Assembly (NCBI GenBank): GCA_031289585.1
Contig: JAITPF010000028.1
Location: 1-53,442, forward strand
Direction of reading: 5' to 3'
DNA length: 53,442 bases
Source of the DNA: Endomicrobium sp.
Lineage (GTDB): Bacteria > Elusimicrobiota > Endomicrobiia > Endomicrobiales > Endomicrobiaceae
This document shows positions 28,540-37,708 of the stretch, in pieces. The position numbers were made by a program, and so were the translations under genes. The notes beneath the pieces were generated by a model. The model had not been told where the DNA came from. It made no database searches and saw nothing but the letters and a program-made list of their open reading frames with translations. The first letter of the stretch is position 1; each line of letters starts with the position of its first letter.

Positions 28540-28790
28540 CGTGCTAGAAAACCCCAGTCTTTCAAGGCTAGATATAACAGGCTGTCCTACTAGAAAACTC
28601 TAATCTTTCAAGGTGGAGATGAATGGCACGCCGCATTTGCAAAGGGATTGCTCTGGTTTTAGTGAAAATCATAAAAAACTGCATGTCTTCTACGGGCATC
28701 AGTCCGTAGAAAAAACAGATTCAAAATTTTTTGACGGAGCGAAAAAATTAAAACAAGCGTAGCTTGCATTCTGATTTTAAGCTAAAAACA
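28540..28790 (+). mobile_element. Remnant resembling the right end of an IS200/IS605 element
   Basis: A ~35-bp block starting CTAGAAAAC, containing TCTTTCAAGG, occurs twice (28544-28578 and 28590-28624), followed by GGAGATGAATGG and a perfect hairpin TTCTACGG-GCATCAGT-CCGTAGAA (28688-28711). Such tandem motifs and terminal hairpins are known at right ends of IS200/IS605 elements, where the guide RNA of TnpB is encoded. No tnpA or tnpB frame remains. Part of this sequence (28686-28785) recurs inverted at 53084-53172, including AGCTTGCATTCTGATTT, which supports a dispersed element. Confidence 0.45.
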
Positions 28791-28879
28791 TAAGTCTGTA
28801 GCGGTTCGACTTACTTTTATTTGGCAATGTGCAATGGAGAATATTAGAGTATCAGTGTTGTCAATTGCGAACTCAAAGT

Positions 28880-29560
28880 GTCTGTGGAAATAAAAAACTA
28901 CAACATGGGGTCTTGCTGGAGCTTACCCTAGAATGTCCTTACCTGGGGTATGGATGACAGAGCAAAAGATACCAATAACGGACAAAAGTGTTGTGTCATG
29001 CTCGCGAAAGCGGGCATCCAAGTTAGAAAATGATGACAAAGAACATGGGTTCCCGTTTTCACGGGAATGACACAGGCAAGATGATGGCGAAAAACGTGGA
29101 TTCCTGCGGGAATTTACCCTTAAATGCCTTAATGGGGGTAGGAATGATGCCGTATTTGGCTGTCATTGCGAGGAAGGACAAAGTCCTGACGAAGCAATCT
29201 ATGTTGTTAAAAGAAAGATTGCCACGATTGCTTCGCAACCCTCGCTGCCTTCGGCAGTGCGCAATGATAGACAGGACTAAAAGAAAAGATTGCCATAGTC
29301 CTTCGGGCTTCGCAATGACGACCAAGACCAAAAAGAGCCGTGTCATACCCGAATGTCTTTTATCGGGCATTCATGTTTTAAAAAGTCTTAAAGTGTCGCT
29401 AAACATCCAAGTTAAAAAATGACAACAAAAAACATGGGTTCCCGTTTTCACGGGAATGACACGGCAAAAGAAATGACAAAACGAAATCAACGTGGATATC
29501 CATTGGATTTATCCTCAAAGGTTTTAATTGGGAGCGAGTATGACACAAAAGGAGTAATTT
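28880..29560. repeat. Dense mix of family A and B repeats
   Basis: Family B blocks occur at about 28900-28960, 29085-29145 and 29335-29410. dRS3-like sites with spacer GTTTTCAC lie at 29049-29068 and 29438-29457. Family A units span 29162-29319, with inner stems GGAC/GTCC and GCCTTCGGC. No coding evidence; the open frames on both strands are repeat translations. Confidence 0.85.
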
Positions 29561-29601
29561 TTAGCAATAATCCCTTTTAAACTTAATTTATTGGAGAATA
29601 A

Positions 29602-30279
29602 ATGACATTGTACAAAAACGAACTACAAAACAGAGCATTAGAGTTCCAAGCAGAACTTAAGAAAAAAAATATAAATGTTTCTTTTGATGATAATTCTTTT
29701 AGAGATTATCTTGTAAAACTTACTACTATTTTAAGCGGTACAATATTAATTTATTATAAACCTACAAAGAACACTTATTCTTTAAAAAAGCAATTAAATA
29801 ATCCTAAAGAGGATAAGGTTATCGACTCAGTGTGGAACGTAATAAATAATTCTGAAATTTATTCTTCAAAAAGCGGTGTTTATGAAGTATTTGTTGACGG
29901 TTCGTATATTTCAGGCATTACCGGTTATGGAGCTGTTATTTATCTTGGAGATGAGGTAAAAGCTGAACTTTCAGGTACTATTTCAAATACAGAGTTTAGA
30001 CAGTTTGGTGGAGAGCTTCAATCTGTTATTGAAACAATAAAGTGGTGCGAAAATAAAGGCGTAAAAAAAATAAGAATCAATTATGATTATTTAGGTATAG
30101 AAAATTTTGCAACTGGCAAATGGAAGGCGGGAAATATCCTTTCAAAAAAGTATGTAGATTTTGTTTTTAAAACAAAAGTAGAAATTGAGTGGCGACACAT
30201 AAAAAGCCATACTGGTAACAGGAAAAACGATAAAGCTGACTACTTAGCCAAAAAAGCTGCAATGTACAATGATAAATAG
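29602..30279 (+). CDS. RNase H-like protein
   Basis: The 225-residue protein has a C-terminal RNase HI fold (about 92-220) with the acidic catalytic residues in context: FVDGSYISG (Asp), FGGELQSVIET (Glu), INYDYLGIE (Asp) and SHTGNRKNDKADYLAKKA (His and Asp). It would cut the RNA strand of RNA-DNA hybrids. The first ~90 residues are not a typical hybrid-binding (viroplasmin) domain that I can recognise. TTGGAG at 29591-29596 sets the start. It lies just after a repeat field; the 20-nt motif follows its stop by 3 bases. Confidence 0.85.
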   Translation: MTLYKNELQNRALEFQAELKKKNINVSFDDNSFRDYLVKLTTILSGTILIYYKPTKNTYSLKKQLNNPKEDKVIDSVWNVINNSEIYSSKSGVYEVFVDGSYISGITGYGAVIYLGDEVKAELSGTISNTEFRQFGGELQSVIETIKWCENKGVKKIRINYDYLGIENFATGKWKAGNILSKKYVDFVFKTKVEIEWRHIKSHTGNRKNDKADYLAKKAAMYNDK

Positions 30280-30282
30280 TTA

Positions 30283-30302
30283 TTAGTGTGAACAGACTCT
30301 AA
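30283..30302. repeat. Copy of the 20-nt gene-end motif
   Basis: TTAGTGTGAACAGACTCTAA, directly after the RNase H-like gene. The nearest relatives are at 37709-37728, 53213-53232 and degraded at 33965-33984; a 13-base reversed part is at 11746-11758. Confidence 0.8.
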
Positions 30303-30437
30303 CTTAACTCCATTAGTTTACGATGACAACTTACACTTTTATACCTCCACTTATTACGATAATTAACATAAATCTTCACAAAAATAGTACAATACAAATA
30401 CATAAATAAATGAAATTTTAAAAAATAGGTGTTTTTT

Positions 30438-33400
30438 ATGTCAGCAGAATTTGTACATTTACATAATCATACGGAATATTCTCTTCTTGATGGAGCATGC
30501 AGACTTACAGATGATAAAGGAAAGCCCGGCGAATTATTTAATCTAATAGCTAAAGAATATAACATGACTGCTCTTGCTATTACCGATCATGGTAATATGT
30601 ACGGCGCTATGGAATTTTACTGGGCTGCAAAACAAAGTGGTATAAAACCGATAATCGGTTGCGAAGTTTATGTTGCTTCTAAGTCGCGTTTTGATAAGAA
30701 TATTGATAAAACTGCCGAAGATGGTGGTAATTACAATCATTTGACGTTACTTGCCAAAGATTTTACAGGGTATCAAAATCTTATGCGTATAGTAAGTATA
30801 GGTTTTACTGAAGGTTTTTACTATAAACCGCGTGTTGATAAAGAAGTTTTAAAAAAGTACAGTCAAGGACTAATTGCTCTTTCGGGTTGTCTTGCGGGCG
30901 AGGTTGCAGTAGCTTTAGTTAAAGGAAATATTAAAAAGGCGCAAAATGTTGCAATAGAATACCGCGATATTTTTGGTAAAGATAATTTTTATATAGAAAT
31001 CATGGATAACGGTCTTGAAGATCAGCAGAAAATAATCCCAAATCTTATTGAATTGTCAAGGGAAACGGCAATACCGCTTGTAGCAACAAACGATTGCCAT
31101 TTTTTAAAGAAAGAAGATTTTGAAATTCATGATATTCTACTTTGTATCGGTACGGGCAAGCTGTTAAACGATACTAAAAGATTGCGTTTTGGTTCTGATC
31201 TTTTTTATTACCGTAGTGCGGAAGATATGATAAAAACATTTTCTTATGTACCTGAAGCTATAAAAAATACTTTAGAAATTGCTGAAAAAACCAATGTTGA
31301 AATTTCTACGGACAAACTGCTTTTGCCGCAATTTCCTGTGCCAAAAGAATATAAATCTGATTCAGAGTATCTTGAAATACTTTGTCGCAAAGGTCTTGAA
31401 GTAAGATATGATATGATTAAGTCGGAACATGAGGAAAGATTAAAACACGAGCTTTCCGTTATCAATAAAATGGGGTTTGCTTCTTACTTTTTGATAGTTT
31501 CAGACTTTATAAAATATGCAAAAGATCACGATATTCCAGTAGGTCCCGGAAGAGGTTCGGGTGCTGGTGCTATGGTTGCATATACTTTGGGTATAACAGA
31601 TATTTGTCCTTTAAAGTATGGTTTGCTGTTTGAAAGATTCCTAAATCCGGATAGGCGTTCAATGCCTGATTTGGATATAGATTTTGCAGATTCTGGACGT
31701 GATGAAGTTATACAATACGTGCGTCAAAAATATGGTGAAGAAAAATGTGCTCAGATTATAACATTTGGATCAATGCAATCAAGGCTTGTTATAAAGGATG
31801 TTGCAAGAGTTATGGGCTTTACCCCTACGGAATCAAATAACATTGCAAAACTTATTCCACAAAATGCAAGCATTGCCGAAGCTTTAGAGACTTCACTAGA
31901 TTTGTCAAAACTTGTTAAATCAGATGAAAGGATTGCAAAACTTATAGCTGTTTCACAAAAACTTGAAGGTTTAAAGAGACATACTGGTGTGCATGCTGCG
32001 GGTATGGTTATAGCAAACGAAGAAATTACAAATTATTCGCCGCTTGCAAAAGGCCCAAAAGATATTGTTACGACTCAATATGATGGTATTGTATTACCAC
32101 AGCTTGGACTTTTAAAAGTTGATTTTTTGGGTTTAAGAACGCTTACTATTATTGATGATTGTGTAGCATTTATACGGAACAAAATTCCAGGTTTTAATTT
32201 AGATAGTATTCCATTGGATGATAAAAAAACTTACAACCTTCTTGCCGAAGCTAAAACTATGGGAGTATTTCAACTTGAAAGTAAAGGTATGAGGGATTTA
32301 ATAAGAAAACTTAAGCCCAGTAATATCGATGATATAATAGCTTTGATTGCTTTGTATCGTCCGGGACCTATGGGTTCGGGAATGTTAGATGATTTTGTAA
32401 ATTGCAAACACGGCAGGACAAAAATTGTTTATGATCATCCATTGCAAGAACCTATATTGCAAGATACTTACGGCGTTATTTTATATCAAGAACAAGTGAT
32501 GAAAATGTCTGTAGCACTTGCAGGTTTTACCCCAGGAGAAGCGGATAGTTTACGCAAGGCTATGAGTAAAAAAATACCTGAAGTTATTGAAAAACAAAGA
32601 GAAAAATTTGTAAACGGTGCTAAAGAAAAAGGTATTGATAAAACAATTGGTGAAAAAATATTCAATAATATTGTATCTTTTGCTGGCTATGGGTTTAATA
32701 AGTCTCATTCTGCTGCTTATGGTGTAGTTTCTTATAGAACAGCTTACCTAAAGGCAAATTATCCTTTAGAATATTTAACAGCTTTACTTAACAACGAAAT
32801 AGGACGTTCCACTATAAAAGATAACGAGGAAAGCAAACTTGTAATGTACTTAGATGATGCGGCTATTTTTGGTATTAAAGTATTGCCACCTGATGTGCAG
32901 TATTGTAATGGAAAATTTAAAATAGAAGGCACAAATATACGTTTTGGTCTGCTTGCTGTTAAAAATGTGGGAGAAGGTGTAACGGAATCCATAGAACAAT
33001 CAAGAATTGATTATGGACAACTTAAAAGTTTTGAAAATTGGGACGATTTTTTGCAAAGAATAGATTTAAAGTCAACAAATAAAAAAGCTCTTGAAAGTCT
33101 TGTAAAAGCCGGAGCTTTTGACTCTTTTGGTAATGATAAACTTGCAATAAGAGCAAGTCTGCTTCAAAGTATAGAATCATCTGTTGATAAGGCCACAAAA
33201 ATAAAAAAAGATAGAGAATCATTTCAGGGATTTCTTTTTGATAGTGCAGAAACAATAAATGTATCATCGTTACAAAAAACAAAACCTCTTGAGCCGTTTG
33301 AAGTATTGGACTTTGAAAAAGAAGTTTTAGGTTTCTACCTTTCTGGACATCCGTTAACCAACAGAAAAAAAGATCTTATTGCTTATTCCAATTATAGACT

Positions 33401-33962
33401 TGATAAACTTCCCGCACCTAAAGAAAATGTTGATTTTAAAACAGCGCAAATTGTTCGCATTGCAGGTATAATAGCTTCTGTAAAAAAGCTGATTTCAAAA
33501 GCAAAAAAAGAACAGTATGCAAGATTTAAGGTAGAAGATTTACACGGCAGCGTTGATGCAATAATTTTTCCTAGGAATTTTGAGAAATTTGGCAGTTATA
33601 TTATGCCTAACAATATTGTTGTATTAAAAGGCGAATTAATGGGTATACAAGGGCAGCCTGAAATAATAGTGGAAGATATAATGACGATAGACGAAGCGAA
33701 AAAGAAATTTCCGCCAAATTGTGGTGAAGTACATATAAAAATTTCGACTACAAGGTACGATGATGTTTTGAGCGAGGATTTAAAAAAAATTTTTAGTAAG
33801 TATAAAGGCAAAGCAAAAGTTTATCTGGATTTAGAAGATTCATTTCACGGAAAATTTTCTATTGAAACTGAATATTTGTCCGATTGTTCCGACAATTTTA
33901 TAACTGATATCGAAACAGCAATTGGCTCAAAAGATACTGTAGAATTGCACTATACAAATTAA
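30438..33962 (+). CDS. dnaE: DNA polymerase III alpha subunit
   Basis: From ATG 30438 (MSAEFVHLHNHTEYSLLDGA) the protein has 1174 residues, typical of DnaE. The N-terminal PHP domain shows HLHNHTEYS and TDHGNMYGA. The polymerase core has GPGRGSGAGAMVAY, the catalytic aspartates in MPDLDIDF, GVHAAGMVIA and FNKSHSAAYG. An OB domain (IVRIAGIIASVKK) lies near the C-terminus, followed by a short tail. It is the replicative polymerase, with the beta clamp and tau as partners. AGGTG at 30427-30431 precedes the start; GTG at 30429 would overlap it. Intact. Confidence 0.96.
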   Translation: MSAEFVHLHNHTEYSLLDGACRLTDDKGKPGELFNLIAKEYNMTALAITDHGNMYGAMEFYWAAKQSGIKPIIGCEVYVASKSRFDKNIDKTAEDGGNYNHLTLLAKDFTGYQNLMRIVSIGFTEGFYYKPRVDKEVLKKYSQGLIALSGCLAGEVAVALVKGNIKKAQNVAIEYRDIFGKDNFYIEIMDNGLEDQQKIIPNLIELSRETAIPLVATNDCHFLKKEDFEIHDILLCIGTGKLLNDTKRLRFGSDLFYYRSAEDMIKTFSYVPEAIKNTLEIAEKTNVEISTDKLLLPQFPVPKEYKSDSEYLEILCRKGLEVRYDMIKSEHEERLKHELSVINKMGFASYFLIVSDFIKYAKDHDIPVGPGRGSGAGAMVAYTLGITDICPLKYGLLFERFLNPDRRSMPDLDIDFADSGRDEVIQYVRQKYGEEKCAQIITFGSMQSRLVIKDVARVMGFTPTESNNIAKLIPQNASIAEALETSLDLSKLVKSDERIAKLIAVSQKLEGLKRHTGVHAAGMVIANEEITNYSPLAKGPKDIVTTQYDGIVLPQLGLLKVDFLGLRTLTIIDDCVAFIRNKIPGFNLDSIPLDDKKTYNLLAEAKTMGVFQLESKGMRDLIRKLKPSNIDDIIALIALYRPGPMGSGMLDDFVNCKHGRTKIVYDHPLQEPILQDTYGVILYQEQVMKMSVALAGFTPGEADSLRKAMSKKIPEVIEKQREKFVNGAKEKGIDKTIGEKIFNNIVSFAGYGFNKSHSAAYGVVSYRTAYLKANYPLEYLTALLNNEIGRSTIKDNEESKLVMYLDDAAIFGIKVLPPDVQYCNGKFKIEGTNIRFGLLAVKNVGEGVTESIEQSRIDYGQLKSFENWDDFLQRIDLKSTNKKALESLVKAGAFDSFGNDKLAIRASLLQSIESSVDKATKIKKDRESFQGFLFDSAETINVSSLQKTKPLEPFEVLDFEKEVLGFYLSGHPLTNRKKDLIAYSNYRLDKLPAPKENVDFKTAQIVRIAGIIASVKKLISKAKKEQYARFKVEDLHGSVDAIIFPRNFEKFGSYIMPNNIVVLKGELMGIQGQPEIIVEDIMTIDEAKKKFPPNCGEVHIKISTTRYDDVLSEDLKKIFSKYKGKAKVYLDLEDSFHGKFSIETEYLSDCSDNFITDIETAIGSKDTVELHYTN

Positions 33963-34056
33963 TATTAGATAAACAGGCTCTAGTGTTTTTGCGAAGTTGT
34001 AGTTATGCAATATTATAGTCAGCATATTGAAAATCACATAAAATATATGCTATATT

Positions 34057-35241
34057 ATGAATATGAAAAAATATATAAATAGAGCTATAGAATCAATAAT
34101 TAAAAAAGTTTCTAAACAAATTCCTGTTATAGCTGTTACCGGTCCAAGACAAAGCGGGAAATCTACTATGCTAAGGCATTTATTTTTTGATTATGACTAC
34201 ATTACTTTTGATAATCTTGAAATAAGAATGAGAGCAAAAAAAGATCCTGCTTTATTTATTGAAAGTTTTGAAAACCCTGTAATAATAGATGAAATACAAT
34301 ATGTACCTGAAGTACTTTCGTATATTAAAATTGATGTGGATAAATATACAACCACAATGAGACATGATGAAATAAATGGGAAATTCATTCTTACTGGCTC
34401 GCAAATTTTTACGCTGATGGCAGGACTTACGGAAACTTTGGCTGGAAGAATTGTTTTGTTTGAACTGTTACCTTTTTCTTTTGAAGAATTAGGCAATAAA
34501 CCGCATGAAGTTCTTGGCTGTTATGCTCAGCTTTTAAGAGGGTTTTATCCTGGTACCAATACTTTAGAACTAGATTTTAAAAATTTCTATGGAAGTTACC
34601 TAACTACTTATATAGAGAGAGATGTTAGACAAATACAAAACATTAAAGATATTTCTCAGTTTCAAAGTTTTCTAAAACTCTTAGCTGGACGGGTAGGCAG
34701 TCTGCTAAATCTGCAGGAAATAGCAAAAGAAGTTGGCATAGTTCATTCAACTGTAAAATCGTGGTTAAGTATATTGGAAAATAGCAGAATAATTTATATT
34801 TTAAGACCTTACTTTAGAAACATATCAAAAAGAGTAGTAAAATCTTCAAAAATATATTTTACAGATACTGGTTTGTTAAGCCATTTATTAGGATATCAAA
34901 CTCCAGAAACATTATTATCAGGACCTGCATCCGGATCTGTATTTGAAAATATGATAGTAATAGATGTATTAAAAAATAAATTTAATCATAAAGGGAAAGA
35001 AGATTTATATTTTTACAGAGACAGTAACGGAATAGAAGTAGATTTAGTTATAGAAGAGAATGTCGACAATTTTATATTGATTGAAATAAAGGCAAGTAAA
35101 TCGCTGCAATACGAAAGTGTAAAACAGTTGATGAAAATTCCTTTGAATTCTAATAAAAGAATGGTGTTATCACTGATAGATAAAAAGTTACGTCTTAATA
35201 AAGACGTAACCCAATTTCCTTGGTGGGAATATATAAAATAA
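34057..35241 (+). CDS. AAA_14/DUF4143 family ATPase (second copy)
   Basis: The 394-residue protein has Walker A VTGPRQSGKST (about 26-36), Walker B PVIIDEIQYVPE (about 74-85), sensor FILTGSQIF, and DUF4143 with YIERDVRQIQNI, a winged-helix-like part (LNLQEIAKEVGIVHSTVKSW) and the C-terminal nuclease-like strand NGIEVDLVIEEN followed by LIEIKAS. It is only distantly related to the copy at 943. Function is unproven. TTGAAA (34027-34032) and TATATT (34051-34056) form a possible promoter with an 18-bp spacer, which would place transcription start near 34063, itself an in-frame ATG; a leaderless message is possible. It sits between dnaE and serS. Confidence 0.9.
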   Translation: MNMKKYINRAIESIIKKVSKQIPVIAVTGPRQSGKSTMLRHLFFDYDYITFDNLEIRMRAKKDPALFIESFENPVIIDEIQYVPEVLSYIKIDVDKYTTTMRHDEINGKFILTGSQIFTLMAGLTETLAGRIVLFELLPFSFEELGNKPHEVLGCYAQLLRGFYPGTNTLELDFKNFYGSYLTTYIERDVRQIQNIKDISQFQSFLKLLAGRVGSLLNLQEIAKEVGIVHSTVKSWLSILENSRIIYILRPYFRNISKRVVKSSKIYFTDTGLLSHLLGYQTPETLLSGPASGSVFENMIVIDVLKNKFNHKGKEDLYFYRDSNGIEVDLVIEENVDNFILIEIKASKSLQYESVKQLMKIPLNSNKRMVLSLIDKKLRLNKDVTQFPWWEYIK

Positions 35242-35255
35242 AATAGGGTAAAAAA

Positions 35256-36530
35256 ATGTTAGATATTAAAATGATTAGAGAAAATGTGAAAGAAATTAAG
35301 CAAGCAATGTTAAATAGAAATCAAAGCATCAATTTTGATCAACTTTTAAACTGGGATAACGAAAGAAAAATTGTAATTGGAGAAATAGAACGATTAAGAC
35401 TTAAAAGAAACAAAGAATCTGAAGAAATAGGCAAACTTAAAAAAGATGGTAAAGAACCTTCTTCAGAATTTCTTGCAGAAATAAATGCGGCGAGAAATAG
35501 AATTCAGGAGCAGGAAAAACAGCTTTTACTGATTGAGAATAAAATAGAAGATTTTCTTCTTCACATTCCTAATATTCCTGATGAAAGTGTTCCTGTGGGG
35601 AAAGATGATAAAGATAATAAAATTGTAAGATTTGTAGGAGAACCTAAAAAACTTTCTTTTAAACCAAAACATCACTGGGAAATAGGGGAAAAGTTAGATA
35701 TTCTTGATTTTGTAATAGCTTCAAAAATTTCTGGTTCACGTTTTGCAATTTTAAAAAATGAAGGTTGTGTTTTGGAAAGAGCAATCATTTCCTTTTTCTT
35801 AGATACACATAAAGAAAGAGAATATAAAGAAATAATGACACCATATCTTGTCAATCAAAATTCAATGAGAGGAACAGGACAGTTGCCAAAGTTTGCAGAA
35901 GAAGCATTTAGGTGTGCAGAGGATGATTTATATTTGATACCAACAGCAGAAGTTCCCGTAACAAATATTTATAGAGATGAAGTTTTAGAGGAATTTATGC
36001 TTCCTCAAAAATATGTTTCTTATTCGGCATGTTTCAGGAGAGAAGCAGGTACGTACGGAAAAGATACAAAAGGTCTTATCAGAAATCATCAATTTAATAA
36101 AGTGGAACTTGTAAAATTTGTTAAACCGGAAACTTCAAATGAAGAACTTGAAACTCTTGTTTTTGATGCAGGAAATGTTTTGGAGTTGTTAGGTCTTCCT
36201 TATAGAGTTGTTCTTTTGTCCACGGGAGATATGGGATTTTCATCGGCAAAAACTTATGATTTAGAGGTATGGCTTGCAGGAGATGGAATATATAGAGAAA
36301 TTTCATCATGTTCGAATTTTAAAGATTTTCAGGCAAGAAGAATGAATATAAAAGTAAAATATTCACAAAGTAAAAAGAAGGAATTCTTACATACATTAAA
36401 TGGTTCAGGTGTTGCTGTTGGAAGAACTTTTGCTGCAATACTTGAATATTATCAACAAGAAGAAGGGTCTGTAATAATCCCGGAAGTGTTACGTAAATAC
36501 ACTGGGTTTAACATAATAAAATCCAAATAA
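35256..36530 (+). CDS. serS: Seryl-tRNA synthetase
   Basis: The 424-residue class II synthetase has an N-terminal coiled-coil arm (about 30-100, rich in Lys and Glu) that grips the long variable arm of tRNA-Ser, then [13 protein letters not shown], motif 2 [20 protein letters not shown] and motif 3 [17 protein letters not shown]. It charges tRNA-Ser, including the tRNA-Ser(GCU) at 39106, and tRNA-Sec where present. It begins 14 bp after the DUF4143 gene, so the two may be co-transcribed. A strong terminator follows at 36631. Confidence 0.96.
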   Translation: MLDIKMIRENVKEIKQAMLNRNQSINFDQLLNWDNERKIVIGEIERLRLKRNKESEEIGKLKKDGKEPSSEFLAEINAARNRIQEQEKQLLLIENKIEDFLLHIPNIPDESVPVGKDDKDNKIVRFVGEPKKLSFKPKHHWEIGEKLDILDFVIASKISGSRFAILKNEGCVLERAIISFFLDTHKEREYKEIMTPYLVNQNSMRGTGQLPKFAEEAFRCAEDDLYLIPTAEVPVTNIYRDEVLEEFMLPQKYVSYSACFRREAGTYGKDTKGLIRNHQFNKVELVKFVKPETSNEELETLVFDAGNVLELLGLPYRVVLLSTGDMGFSSAKTYDLEVWLAGDGIYREISSCSNFKDFQARRMNIKVKYSQSKKKEFLHTLNGSGVAVGRTFAAILEYYQQEEGSVIIPEVLRKYTGFNIIKSK

Positions 36531-36630
36531 ATATATTTATAAGATGTTACTTTTCAATTAGTAGAGACGCAGTATTGTTGTTATGATAAAGGGGATGAAG
36601 TCTTGACATAGTAATGTTATTGTCATCAAT

Positions 36631-36665
36631 AAAAAAAACCGCCTCTTTTACAAGGCGGTTTTTTA
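36631..36665. terminator. Bidirectional intrinsic terminator
   Basis: AACCGCCT (36637-36644) pairs with AGGCGGTT (36653-36660) around an 8-base loop. Eight A's precede and a T run follows, so it can end transcripts of serS from the left and of the small minus-strand gene from the right. Confidence 0.92.
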
Positions 36666-36687
36666 TAAAAACTAACAATAGCAACTT

Positions 36688-36786
36688 TTACTTTTTTTTC
36701 TTTTTAGACGCAGCTTTTTTTACTACTTTTTTTGCTGCAACTTTTTTCTTGGGCACAGCTTTTTTTGTTTTGCATCCACAAGCCAT
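36688..36786 (-). CDS. Small Lys/Ala-rich basic protein, histone H1-like (32 aa)
   Basis: A 32-residue frame starts MACGCKTKKAVPKKK and continues with Ala-Ala-Lys-Lys and Val-Val-Lys-Lys units to KKKKK. About half the residues are Lys. AAGGAG on the minus strand (36793-36798) is well placed before the ATG, and the terminator at 36631-36665 closes the unit, so this is likely a real gene. The Lys/Ala/Pro pattern resembles the tails of bacterial histone H1-like proteins that bind DNA non-specifically, but nucleic-acid binding is inference. The N-terminal Cys-Gly-Cys is unusual and could bind metal or form a disulfide. Confidence 0.7.
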   Translation of the reverse strand: MACGCKTKKAVPKKKVAAKKVVKKAASKKKKK

Positions 36787-36902
36787 ATTTGGCTCCTTTT
36801 TGGGAACAAGATCCCGTTTTTATTTCCACGCAAAGCGTAGAAAATTTCAGCCAGTATCCAACATCTATAATTTTAATAAAAGAAAAATAAAAAAGTCAAA
36901 TT

Positions 36903-37697
36903 TTATTTTAAGTCACTTGGCACTTCTCGAGGAGGAAGTTTAATACTTTTCATTTCAAAAATACCGGAAATGATAGCACCTATAAAATAAATTGACCATA
37001 TGTAAGTATAATAGGTGCCAAAAATTGCAGTAAACCCGGCTATAAGAAAAGAACAAGCGAAAATAATTAAACTTGCTTCAAGATATTTCCATTTGGACGG
37101 TATTAAATTGTAAATATTTGCAAGTTGATAATTGTGGCGTCTGTGTCTTACGTATGCTGCTGCAAGGAGTAAGAAGCCAACTGGTGAAACAAACTGACAG
37201 ATTAAGTGTATCAATATAAGCTGTATCATTGAAGTATCAGACTGAAACCATACAGGATCATATATTTTTATATTCCCCCAAGTTGACAAAATTTTTGATC
37301 CGCTTACGGCAATAGTGTTTAATAAAACAAAAATTATTCCCATCAAAATGCCTATTGTGTAAGCGGCAAATTTTGTTGAGTGTGGAGCGCCACTGGGCGT
37401 TGGTACCCAATGAAAAATTGCAACAAGAATTGACGGGGAAATAACTGCCATTAAAAAAAACTGTCTTATACAATTTATTATTAATGGCATAGGATGTGGT
37501 CCTACGATGTTCTGTAATGGACGTGTAATAAAATAAATTCCAAACATTACAAAGGCAACTTCAATTTTTTTAAAACCAATTTCTCCAAACATCATCGAAC
37601 GAAATTTACTTATACGTTTTACCTCAAGTGCCATAAAAAAATACATAAGACCCGCTAAAACCGGAAGAAAAAAAGTTATCATAAAATTAAAGTGCAT
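36903..37697 (-). CDS. Polytopic membrane protein of unknown function
   Basis: The 264-residue protein is strongly hydrophobic with about seven membrane segments (for example FMITFFLPVLAGLMYFFMAL, TKFAAYTIGILMGIIFVLL and LEASLIIFACSFLIAGFTAI) and a hydrophilic C-terminus ending LPPREVPSDLK. I do not recognise the family and see no catalytic motif. The spacing HWVPTPSGAPHS between helices is a conserved-looking loop. It lies upstream of the small basic protein and downstream of folD on the same strand, 11 bp from the folD stop, so the two are probably co-transcribed. ATG at 37695-37697 is the likely start. Confidence 0.75.
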   Translation of the reverse strand: MHFNFMITFFLPVLAGLMYFFMALEVKRISKFRSMMFGEIGFKKIEVAFVMFGIYFITRPLQNIVGPHPMPLIINCIRQFFLMAVISPSILVAIFHWVPTPSGAPHSTKFAAYTIGILMGIIFVLLNTIAVSGSKILSTWGNIKIYDPVWFQSDTSMIQLILIHLICQFVSPVGFLLLAAAYVRHRRHNYQLANIYNLIPSKWKYLEASLIIFACSFLIAGFTAIFGTYYTYIWSIYFIGAIISGIFEMKSIKLPPREVPSDLK

Positions 37698-37708
37698 AGT
37701 TTTTCCTA

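Noticed and set aside
29030-29422. 130-residue plus-strand frame and its minus-strand counterpart
   Set aside because: Both are translations of family A and B repeats, with no ribosome site or protein similarity.
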